From Hemerocallis citrina (lineage: Eukaryota > Streptophyta > Magnoliopsida > Asparagales > Asphodelaceae), in contig CM030365.1 in assembly GCA_017893485.1 (NCBI GenBank), positions 30,464,289-30,528,288 of the forward strand: 64,000 bases of DNA, read 5' to 3'. Position numbers and translations under genes: made by a program. The notes under the pieces were generated by a model. The model had not been told where the DNA came from. It saw only the letters and a list, made by a program, of their open reading frames with translations, and ran no database searches. Positions 48,028-58,348 of this stretch are shown piece after piece (position 1 is the stretch's first letter; every line of letters begins with the position of its first letter).

Positions 48028-49706
48028 TGATGAACACATTATTATTCACATTTAGAGGCAATAATCTTAATGAAATTAGACATTTAAAAGCTCTATATGT
48101 GGTATTTAACTCTTATTTTCTCTTTTCAATAGGAAATAACCAAAAGCAGCAAAACGAAGCAAATTCAGGATCTTAAGGATGAACTCAGAAGATTACAGAA
48201 GCATCAGTCGACTGGTTCTCCACAACAAGCGACTGGACAGAGAACTCAAGCTTACACAGATGTCTCGTCATAGTCGACTTACTCTAAAGGACAGTCGACT
48301 AGTCTGATCAATTATGAAATCTTCAGAAGTCTCGACTCAGTCGACTGGTTCGAAGACAAGTCGACTGGTCTGCGGCGGAGTAAACAGATAAGATATTCAA
48401 AGATACACCTGCATCTAATTTCGAATCTATGTGGATCCAGATTTTATATGAAGAATCAAATCTAAAGACTGGGTATTTCCAAGAGCACGTGGTTAACAGA
48501 TAAGGAAGGAAAGAAGAAAAGAGAAAGAAATAAATCACCAAATCAAATAAAGAAGGACTTTCCTGAAAAAGGGCAAAAACCCTAATTCTTCAGCCGCCTC
48601 TATAAATATCAGAAAATGGATATCATTCGGGACGCTCTCTTCAACATTCCAAAACTACCGAATCACAAGAGTTTCTGCGCATTCAAGTCATCAACAAGGC
48701 CTTATTCTATCAGCATTGAGGAAGGAGAGAGGAGATCCAGTATTCGAAGGCAGTCGACTGTGTGACAGCCAGTCGACCTTATTGCCGGAGTTCATTAGTT
48801 TATTTCTTCTCTTTCTATTCTTTTATGTTTATCATGTATTCAAACTTGTTGATTAATAAAAATATTATTATGTGGAACTAAATTCATAGTTGGGTAGATT
48901 GAAGCCGTAGTTATGTAGTGCTATATTCTGCTGAACTCTTCTAGTTTACTTATTGATTGAATCTGTTTGTATTGATATAGATTGACGGTAATCAAACTTG
49001 TTCTCAAAAGCCTGAGAGCAGTCGACTGAGGTGAGAGCCAGTCGACTGACAAACAGAGCTAGAGAATATCAAGTTTGTATTACTATCTATCTGAATCTGT
49101 TATATGAGCATATTGAGACGACCCGTATCTCGTGCCCGTAATTGTAACAAAGGGATCTTTAGGGGTTCCTGGTTCAATCAACTTAAGGGATCTAGATCTG
49201 ATACCAATTTCTAGGACATTGAGTGTTTGTTCGTTTCCACTGATCTTATGTTTTCTTTAAGCACAACTTAGTAGATACCATGCTAGACACTTAATGAAAG
49301 AAACGAATTAGAGTAGATACCATGCCTAATTCTTGGCCTAGGGAAACAATACTTTAAGGAGTAGATACCATGCCCTTGAAGTGAACAAACATGAGTAATA
49401 AGAAGAAGTTCAGAAGGTGACTTAGCATTACTGACTATTGGTGACAATCTAAACCCAACTATTTCATAAATATTTGTGATTCAACACTTCTTCATTCAGT
49501 TTTAAGCTTTTTATTTCTTTTAGACCTTTAGAACAACTCTTTATGATTTTTATTACTTTCTATTGACTAGTTAGTTAAAGTCTACAATCTCTGTGGGATC
49601 GACCCTTGCTATTGCTACGCTTTGTCAAACGATTCGTGCACTTGCGAGGTTTTATAATTTGTGTCTAGTTTTATCTATTTATTTAGGGAACTAGAAACCA
49701 ACAACA
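48028..49706 (+). repeat. Derivative LTR 1
   Basis: 1679 bp, TGATGAACACATT to CCAACAACA. TATAAAT at 48601-48607; CACGTG near 48486. Palindrome array at 48205-48375, with further pairs near 48753 and 49020. One base is missing in GCCGC-CTC just before the TATA word compared with the other two LTRs. Confidence 0.95.
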
Positions 49707-49712
49707 AGTTTT

Positions 49713-49730
49713 TGGCGCCGTTGCCGGGGA
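49713..49730 (+). promoter_or_regulatory. Primer binding site 1, tRNA-Asp
   Basis: TGGCGCCGTTGCCGGGGA is an exact complement of the 3' end of plant tRNA-Asp, the normal Athila primer. Confidence 0.95.
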
Positions 49731-49901
49731 TTGTTTAGTATTTTAACTTACAAATCAGTAAAATCTTTTTCTTTTTATTTTATTTTATTTTTTCTTCTTC
49801 TTTTATAACATTTTCTTTCAGGTTACATTCTGCACAGGCAGACCAGTCGACTGTCCCAAGGATCAGTCGACTGTCCAGAGGAATTTTTCCAAAAAGCAGC
49901 A

Positions 49902-51668
49902 ATGGGTGAAATTTTTTTAAACCGAGTACCAATGCAAGACAAATTCATTCCTAAGAATATTGAGAACCCTTCTTGCATAGCTTTTCAATCCAAAGTCACA
50001 GGGAATATGCATCTATCTCCTCAATTGCTCAGCATGGTGCCCCACTTATTTGGCAGAACAGACGAAGATCCGCACCTCCATTTGCAAGATTTCTTTGATC
50101 TTTGCAGAAAACAAAGCGTCCAAGGGCTTTCCCCTGAACAGATCAGGTTAATCTTGTTTCCATTTTCATTAAAACTTAATGCTAAATTGTGGTATAATTC
50201 CTTGGAACCAGGATCAATTCAATCATGGGAACAATTGGCAACAAAATTTTTGAAGGAGTTCTTTCCAGCCCAGAAAACCAGACAACTAAAAAGGGAAATT
50301 CTACTTTTCCAACAAAAAGATGGCGATTTATTTTTCGAGGCATGGAAGGACTTTAAGAACAAGCTTTACAAGTGTCCTACGCATAACATACCTAAGGATG
50401 ATCAGGTACAATCATTTTATGAGGGTTTAAATGACACTAACAAAGCAATTGTAGATGCAGGTTGCAATGGAATGTTGATGAGGAAGAGTGCTGAGGAGGC
50501 TATAGAGCTATTTGAAGAACTCAGCGAGAACTCACAACAATTCTCAACAAGGAGGGGTCTTTCGAAAAAACAGGGAGTATACGGAATTTCTCATAATAAT
50601 AACATGCAATAAGAAATGGAAACCATGAACAAAAAGATTGATATGCTTGTGAATTCAACGTTGGGTAGCGTAAAAAACCAACCAATAGAAATTGGTGCAA
50701 ATTGTTTTCAATCTAACCATACAACTAATTCATGTCCCATGTTTTCTTTCGCAGATCAGGAGCACACAAACTACGAAGAACAAGGAATGTACCCGCCCCA
50801 GAACAATTTTTTTTCAAACCCGTATAACCCAGGGTGGCAAAACTATCAAGGCAATCAATTCACACCAGGGCATACGCAACAATTCCAGGGTGGGAATGGA
50901 TATGATAGGCCAGAACAAGAACAGAATAAGTTGGATTTCGAAACCACCATTCTTCAACTACTCCAACAGCAACAGCAAACAAGCAGGCAACAAGGACAGG
51001 CCATTCAAAAATTGGAATTTCAAATTGGTCAGATTGCTACGGAGTTAAGTGAAAGGAAGGCAGGAGAATTCCCATCACAAACCATACCTAACCCTAGAGG
51101 ACAAGAACAGCTCCAATCAAGAACAACACTAGAGGAAGAGATTGAGTTTAAAATGTTTGATGCACCACAATGTCCACACGATGATCATGAATGTTATAAT
51201 GTTGATGTGGTTAAGGAAATTTGTGACCAAACATTTCGGGAACATAGTGTTAATCCATTACAAGAAACAGTTACACACCCTCTAACATTATCTCATGTTG
51301 AACAGGAATACGATGACTAGAGGATGGCAGAGACAGTACATCACCTTGAAACTCCAAAGTCATATTCAGGTAAGCTTGCACCTGCATTTGAAAAATTTGT
51401 ATCTGATAACATTTGTGTTTTTCCAGACCAGTCGACTGGTGCATGGAGCCAGTCGACCGCTACCAGGATTCCAGACATGGAGCTGAAGCCACTACATGAC
51501 CATTCGAAGTCTGAATATGTGGGAGAAAACCAGACATTTCCTGTGACAGTTGCTGCAAATTTAAGGATGCATAAAGAAGCAAGGCTGCAGGGAGTCTTGC
51601 AGGAGCACAATGGTGCATTAAGATGGATCCTTGCAGATAAGCTGATGTCAAGATGGTACGGTCCATAA
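49902..51668 (+). pseudogene. Athila gag-like fused frame, copy 1 (two stops)
   Basis: A frame of 588 codons plus stop runs from MGEIFLNRVPMQDKF to LMSRWYGP. It contains the Athila capsid part (HLHLQDFFDLCR, EQIRLILFPFSLKL, FLKEFFPAQKTRQLKRE, DLFFEAWKDFKNKL), a degenerate zinc knuckle (ANCFQSNHTTNSC) and a glutamine-rich stretch. The protease is missing (TTL joins EEEIEFKMFD). The RT-to-integrase part is also missing: the RT-start remnant RWILAD joins the integrase tail KLMSRWYGP. In-frame stops are TAA at 50610-50612 and TAG at 51318-51320. Copy 2 has Leu and Trp codons there. Confidence 0.9.
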
Positions 51669-53189
51669 ATTGTTGCAAAGGTTTCCCCCACATGGAGCAT
51701 TGGAGCAAAAATCAAACATTCAAGGTGAATGGGCAGAGGGGGAAACCTTATAATAAGATGAGTTGGGAGCCGCGAGCCATTCACTACATTGCACAAACTC
51801 ATCGAGTCTAGCTGAAGACAATAAACACAGCGCTTATTGGGAGGCAACCCAATTTTTCAGGGGAGTACTTACACTCTCTCTTTATTCATTTTTTTTAACC
51901 ATTTCTTTATTTCTTTTTATTGCATTTAGACTTGATTTATTTTTTGTAGTTTATTTATTTTAATTTTTGGATTTTATCTTATAGGATTGCAGAAAATTTG
52001 AAGTCGCCGGGGCGGAGCTGTTTTGAACACATGCATTGACGGCTGTTTTTGAGCAATTTAGATTCAAAATCTGGAAAAGTGATTCAAAGATAAGTTGTAG
52101 CCTATCTTCTTAGCTTTCCAGCAAAAAAAAATTCAGCCCATTTGGACATCTACAGCTCCGGATATCGCCAAAATACCGAACGCTGCTCGTGCAGAATTTT
52201 CAAGACGAATCAGGGGAGAATTTCTGAACTTTTGCATTCTTTTTGTTTTTCTTTTTCCTTTCCCATTGAGGACAATGTGATATTTAAGTTTGGGGGGGAA
52301 TGTTTACAAATTTTGATTTATTTTTAGAAAAGCAAAACAAATTTTTTTAAAAAAAGGATTTAAATTAATCTCACCATTACACTTTTGAGTTCTTAATTGT
52401 GATAAGCATTGGAATATTTCTTTTGGGATAAACAATTTCTTATAAATTAAGAGTAAGTATACTTATTTACTTTAGGATTATTGAGTTTCATAATTCCTTA
52501 CAAAGTTATGTGAGTCATGCAATTATACATAATAAACAAATGTGATGCTTTCTTTCTGGTGATCATTCCCTATAGATCTAGTCCTAAATTGAGTTTAAGT
52601 AAATAGAGTGATAAAAAAATATATATATATATAACTATATACTTGAATAAAGTCAATCTACTCCAATGTTTTGAGTGCTTAGTAACTAGGGGTATTCATC
52701 ACCAATGTTTACCTTTACGTCAAACGGCAACTTGAAATATGAGTATGCAAAGCACCTTAGAGTTTGTGACTTGCTGAGTAACCGGGTGGATTCATCACAA
52801 ATGTTTCGCATTCGCGTAAAAAGGCAAGTGACAACTTTAGAGAAGCGACTAAAAAAAAAAAAGAAAAAAAGAAAAAAAAAAAAAAAAAACTCTAGTTTGC
52901 TACTCGGTTTGTAGTAGAGAAAAGGGGATAATCACAGATTGAGTAATTACATACTATAACCATAATTAATTGCATGACGAGTATGGTTGAGTTTGGAGTT
53001 ATGAATAAACAATTGCACTGGAGAAAGTGGGTATGTTTAATTTTACTTTATCTAAAATTGTTTATACCTTTCTATGTTGATGCCCACATAATAAGAACTC
53101 TTGGTGATTAAGGCTGTCATTATTATTTTCCCCTTGTTCATAATTCTTGTTTGCTTGAGGACAAGCAAAAATCTAAGTTTGGGGGTATT
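51669..53189 (+). other. Derivative 3' noncoding region, copy 1
   Basis: It begins with the remnant of the integrase tail and GGGAGGCAACCCA near 51840. It contains GTTTGGGGGGGAATG near 52290, a conserved direct repeat pair at 52681-52734 and 52777-52829 (offset 96 bp), an A-rich run at 52851-52890 and the polypurine tract TAAGTTTGGGGGTATT at 53174-53189. No env-like frame. Confidence 0.8.
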
Positions 53190-54869
53190 TGATGAACACA
53201 TTATTATTCACATTTAGAGGCAATAATCTTAATGAAATTAGACATTTAAAAGCTCTATATGTGGTATTTAACTCTTATTTTCTCTTTTCAATAGGAAATA
53301 ACCAAAAGCAGCAAAACGAAGCAAATTCAGGATCTTAAGGATGAACTCAGAAGATTACAGAAGCATCAGTCGACTGGTTCTCCACAACAGGCGACTGGAC
53401 AGAGAACTCAAGCTTACACAGATGTCTCGTCATAGTCGACTTACTCTAAAGGACAGTCGACTAGTCTGATCAATTATGAAATCTTCAGAAGTCTCGACTC
53501 AGTCGACTGGTTCGAAGACAAGTCGACTGGTTTGCGGCGGAGTAAACAGATAAGATATTCAAAGATACACCTGCATCTAATTTCGAATCTATGTGGATTC
53601 AGATTTTATATGAAGAATCAAATCTAAAGACAGAGTATTTCCAAGAGCACGTGGTTAACAGATAAGGAAGGAAAGAAGAAAAGAGAAAGAAATAAATCAC
53701 CAAATCAAATAAAGAAGGACTTTCATGAAAAAGGGCAAAAACCCTAATTCTTCAGCCGCGCTCTATAAATATCAGAAAAGGGATATCATTCGGGACGCTC
53801 TCTTCAACATTCCAAAACTACCGAATCACAAGAGTTTCTGCGCATTCAAGTCATCAACAAGGCCTTATTCTATCAGCATTGAGGAAGGAGAGAGGAGATC
53901 CAGTATTCGAAGGCAGTCGACTGTGTGACAGCCAGTCGACCTTATTGCCGGAGTTCATTAGTTTATTTCTTCTCTTTCTATTCTTTTATGTTTATCATGT
54001 ATTCAAACTTGTTGATTAATAAAAATATTATTATGTGGAACTAAATTCATAGTTGGGTAGATTGAAGCCGTAGTTATGTAGTGCAATATTCTGCTGAACT
54101 CTTCTAGTTTACTTATTGATTGAATCTGTTTGTATTGATATAGATTGACGGTAATCAAACTTGTTCTCAAAAGCCTGAGAGCAGTCGACTGAGGTGAGAG
54201 CCAGTCGACTGACAAACAGAGCTAGAGAATATCAAGTTTGTATTACTATCTATCTGAATCTGTTATATGAGCATATTGAGACGACCCGTATCTCGTGCCC
54301 GTAATTGTAACAAAGGGATCTTTAGGGGTTCCTGGTTCAATCAACTTAAGGGATCTAGATCTGATACCAATTTCTAGGACATTGAGTGTTTGTTCGTTTC
54401 CACTGATCTTATGTTTTCTTTAAGCACAACTTAGTAGATACCATGCTAGACACTTAATGAAAGAAACGAATTAGAGTAGATTCCATGCCTAATTCATGGC
54501 CTAGGAAAACAATACTTTAAGGAGTAGATACCATGCCCTTGAAGTGAACAAACATGAGTAATAAGAAGAAGTTCAGAAGGTGACTTAGCATTACTGACTA
54601 TTGGTGACAATCTAAACCCAACTATTTCATAAATATTTGTGATTCAACACTTCTTCATTCAGTTTTAAGCTTTTTATTTCTTTTAGACCTTTAGAACAAC
54701 TCTTTATGATTTTTATTACTTTCTATTGACTAGTTAGTTAAAGTCTACAATCTCTGTGGGATCGACCCTTGCTATTGCTACGCTTTGTCAAACGATTCGT
54801 GCACTTGCGAGGTTTTATAATTTGTGTCTAGTTTTATCTATTTATTTAGGGAACTAGAAACCAACAACA
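53190..54869 (+). repeat. Derivative LTR 2 (middle)
   Basis: 1680 bp. By eye it has about eight changes not shared with the outer LTRs (for example GGATTCAG near 53596 and AGATTCCATG near 54479), more than either outer LTR. TATAAAT at 53764-53770. Confidence 0.95.
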
Positions 54870-54875
54870 AGTTTT

Positions 54876-54893
54876 TGGCGCCGTTGCCGGGGA
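54876..54893 (+). promoter_or_regulatory. Primer binding site 2, tRNA-Asp
   Basis: Identical to the site at 49713, seven bases after LTR 2. Confidence 0.95.
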
Positions 54894-55064
54894 TTGTTTA
54901 GTATTTTAACTTACAAATCAGTAAAATCTTTTTCTTTTTATTTTATTTTATTTTTTCTTCTTCTTTTATAACATTTTCTTTCAGGTTACATTCTGCACAG
55001 GCAGACCAGTCGACTGTCCCAAGGATCAGTCGACTGTCCAGAGGAATTTTTCCAAAAAGCAGCA

Positions 55065-56402
55065 ATGGGTGAAATTTTTTTAAACCGAGTACCAATGCAA
55101 GACAAATTCATTCCTAAGAATATTGAGAACCCTTCTTGCATAGCTTTTCAATCCAAAGTCACAGGGAATATGCATCTATCTCCTCAATTGCTCAGCATGG
55201 TGCCCCACTTCTTTGGCAGAACAGACGAAGATCCGCACCTCCATTTGCAAGATTTCTTTGATCTTTGCAGAACACAAAGCGTCCAAGGGCTTACCCCTGA
55301 ACAGATCAGGTTAATCTTGTTTCCATTTTCATTAAAACTTAATGCTAAATTGTGGTATAATTCCTTGGAACCAGGATCAATTCAATCATGGGAACAATTG
55401 GCAACAAAATTTTTGAAGGAGTTCTTTCCAGCCCAGAAAACCAGACAACTAAAAAGGGAAATTCTACTTTTCCAACAAAAAGATGGCGATTTATTTTTCG
55501 AGGCATGGAAGGACTTTAAGAACAAGCTTTACAAGTGTCCTACGCATAACATACCTAAGGATGATCAGGTACAATCATTTTATGAGGGTTTAAATGACAC
55601 TAACAAAGCAACTGTAGATGCAGGTTGCAATGGAATGTTGATGAGGAAGAGTGCTGAGGAGGCTATAGAGCTATTTGAAGAACTCAGCGAGAACTCACAA
55701 CAATTCTCAACAAGGCGGGGTCTTTCGAAAAAACAGGGAGTATACGGAATTTCTCATAATAATAACATGCAATTAGAAATGGAAACCATGAACAAAAAGA
55801 TTGATATGCTTGTGAATTCAACGTTGGGTAGCGTAAAAAACCAACCAATAGAAATTGGTGCAAATTGTTTTCACTCTAACCATACAACTAATTCATGTCC
55901 CATGTTTTCTTTCGCAGATCAGGAGCACACAAACTATGAAGAACAAGGAATGTACCTGCCCCAGAACAATTTTTTTTCAAACCCGTATAACCCAGGGTGG
56001 CAAAACTATCAAGGCAATCAATTCACACCAGGGCATACGCAACAATTCCAGGGTGGGAATGGATATGATAGGCCAGAACAAGAACAGAATAAGTTGGATT
56101 TCGAAACCACCATTCTTCAACTACTCCAACAGCAACAACAAACAAGCAGGCAACAAGGACAGGCCATTCAAAAATTGGAATTTCAAATTGGTCAGATTGC
56201 TACGGAGTTAAGTGAAAGGAAGGCAGGAGAATTCCCATCACAAACCATACCTAACCCTAGAGGACAAGAACAGCTCCAATCAAGAACAACACTAGAGGAA
56301 GAGATTGAGTTTAAAATGTTTGATGCACCACAATGTCCACACGATGATCATGAATGTTATAATGTTGATGTGGTTAAGGAAATTTGTGACCAAATATTTT
56401 AG
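55065..56402 (+). CDS. Athila gag-like protein, copy 2 (445 aa open frame)
   Basis: The product would be the capsid-like protein that packages Athila RNA. The open frame covers the whole gag part: capsid motifs HLHLQDFFDLCRTQS, EQIRLILFPFSLKL and FLKEFFPAQKTRQ, then a knuckle remnant ANCFHSNHTTNSC, then a glutamine-rich coiled stretch QLLQQQQQTSRQQGQAIQK. The zinc knuckle lacks its first Cys; the minus-strand relative has CAICSHVDHTTDTC, a perfect CCHC. The start is the ATG matching residue 52 of the minus-strand gag. The frame stops at TAG 56400-56402, where copy 1 reads TTTCGG, and stays in frame beyond it to 56831. No protease or polymerase follows, so any activity would need proteins supplied by other elements. 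Confidence 0.8.
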   Translation: MGEIFLNRVPMQDKFIPKNIENPSCIAFQSKVTGNMHLSPQLLSMVPHFFGRTDEDPHLHLQDFFDLCRTQSVQGLTPEQIRLILFPFSLKLNAKLWYNSLEPGSIQSWEQLATKFLKEFFPAQKTRQLKREILLFQQKDGDLFFEAWKDFKNKLYKCPTHNIPKDDQVQSFYEGLNDTNKATVDAGCNGMLMRKSAEEAIELFEELSENSQQFSTRRGLSKKQGVYGISHNNNMQLEMETMNKKIDMLVNSTLGSVKNQPIEIGANCFHSNHTTNSCPMFSFADQEHTNYEEQGMYLPQNNFFSNPYNPGWQNYQGNQFTPGHTQQFQGGNGYDRPEQEQNKLDFETTILQLLQQQQQTSRQQGQAIQKLEFQIGQIATELSERKAGEFPSQTIPNPRGQEQLQSRTTLEEEIEFKMFDAPQCPHDDHECYNVDVVKEICDQIF

Positions 56403-56831
56403 GAACATAGTGTTAATCCATTACAAGAAACAGTTACACACCCTCTAACATTATCTCATGTTGAACAGGAATACGATGACTGGAGGATGGGAGAGACAGT
56501 ACATCACCTTGAAACTCCAAAGTCATATTCAGGTAAGCTTGCACCTGCATTTGAAAAATTTGTAACTGATAACATTTGTGTTTTTCCAGACCAGTCGACT
56601 GGTGCATGGAGCCAGTCGACCGCTACCAGGATTCCAGACATGGAGCTGAAGCCACTACATGACCATTTGAAGTCTGAATATGTGGGAGAAAACCAGACAT
56701 TACCTGTGACAGTTGCTGCAAATTTAAGGATGCATAAAGAAGCAAGGCTGCAGGGAGTCTTGCAGGAGCACAATGGTGCATTAAGATGGATCCTTGCAGA
56801 TAAGCTGATGTCAAGATGGTACGGTCCATAA
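56403..56831 (+). pseudogene. Tail of fused frame, copy 2
   Basis: It is in frame with the gag above after one TAG. It reads VEQEYDDWRMGETVHHLETP, the palindrome-encoded DQSTGAWSQSTA, an RT-start remnant and the integrase tail LMSRWYGP with TAA at 56829-56831. Copy 1 has the same tail and the same deletion junctions. Confidence 0.8.
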
Positions 56832-58348
56832 ATTGTTGCAAAGGTTTCCCCCACATGGAGCGTTGGAGCAAAAATCAAACATTCAAGGTGATTGGGCAGA
56901 GGGGGAAACCTTATAATAAGATGAGTTGGGAGCCGCGAGCCATTCACTACATTGCACAAACTCATCGAGTCTAGCTGAAGACAATAAACACAGCGCTTAT
57001 TGGGAGGCAACCCAATTTTTCAGGGGAGTACTTACACTCTCTCTTTATTCATTTTTTTTAACCATTTCTTTATTTCTTTTTATTGCATTTAGACTTGATT
57101 TATTTTTTTTAGTTTATTTTATTTTAATTTTTGGATTTTATCTTATAGGATTGCAGAAAATTTGAAGTCGCCGGGGCGGAGCTGTTTTGAACACATGCAT
57201 TGACGGCTGTTTTTGAGCAATTTAGATTCAAAATCTGGAAAAGTGATTCAAAGATAAGTTGTAGCCTATCTTCTTAGCTTTCCAGCAAAAAAAAATTCAG
57301 CCCATTTGGACATCTACAGCTCTGGATATCGCCAAAATACCGAACGCTGCTCGTGCAGAATTTTCAAGACGAATCAGGGGAGAATTTCTGAACTTTTGCA
57401 TTCTTTTTGTTTTTCTTTTTCCTTTCCCATTGAGGACAATGTGATATTTAAGTTTGGGGAGGAATGTTTACAAATTTTGATTTATTTTTAGAAAAGCAAA
57501 ACAAATTTTTTTTAAAAAAAGGATTTAAATTAATCTCACCATTACACTTTTGAGTTCTTAATTGTGATAAGCATTGGAATATTTCTTTTGGGATAAACAA
57601 TTTCTTATAAATTAAGAGTAAGTATACTTATTTACTTTAGGATTATTGAGTTTCATAATTCCTTACAAAATTATGTGAGTCATGCAATTATACATAATAA
57701 ACAAATGTGATGCTTTCTTTCTGGTGATCATTCCCTATAGATCTAGTCCTAAATTGAGTTTAAGTAAATAGAGTGATAAAAAAAATATATATATATATAA
57801 CTATATACTTGAATAAAGTCAATCTACTCCAATGTTTTGAGTGCTTAGTAACTAGGGGAATTCATCACCAATGTTTACCTTTACGTCAAACGGCAACTTG
57901 AAATATGAGTATGCAAAGCACCTTAGAGTTTGTGACTTGCTGAGTAACCGGGTGGATTCATCACAAATGTTTCGCATTCGCGTAAAAAGGCAAGTGACAA
58001 CTTTAGAGAAGCGACTAAAAAAAAAATAAAAAAAATAAAATAAAAAAACTCTAGTTTGCTACTCGGTTTGTAGTAGAGAAAAGGGGATAATCACAGATTG
58101 AGTAATTACATACTGTAACCATAATTAATTGCATGACGAGTATGGTTGAGTTTGGAGTTATGAATAAACAATTGCACTGGAGAAAGTGGGTATGTTTAAT
58201 TTTACTTTATCTAAAATTGTTTATACCTTTCTATGTTGATGCCCACATAATAAGAACTCTTGGTGATTAAGGCTGTCATTATTATTTTCCCCTTGTTCAT
58301 AATTCTAGTTTGCTTGAGGACAAGCAAAAATCTAAGTTTGGGGGTATT
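56832..58348 (+). other. Derivative 3' noncoding region, copy 2
   Basis: Nearly identical to 51669-53189. The direct repeat pair is at 57847-57900 and 57943-57995 with the same 96-bp offset; the A-rich run at 58015-58050 is shorter and interrupted by T. The polypurine tract ends at 58348. Confidence 0.8.

Noticed and set aside
48205..48375. CRISPR-like array
   Set aside because: The repeat is a short palindrome with spacers of about 9-15 bp in a plant LTR; no cas genes and no unit length.
51341..51847. 168-codon antisense frame, repeated at 56504-57010 and near 60519-61016
   Set aside because: It is the reverse strand of the Athila fused frame; it recurs because the sequence recurs, with no independent sign of coding.
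52848..52890. Poly-A tail of a retroposed transcript
   Set aside because: The A-run is inside the Athila 3' region and occurs in both copies and, reversed, in the minus-strand element, so it is a microsatellite.
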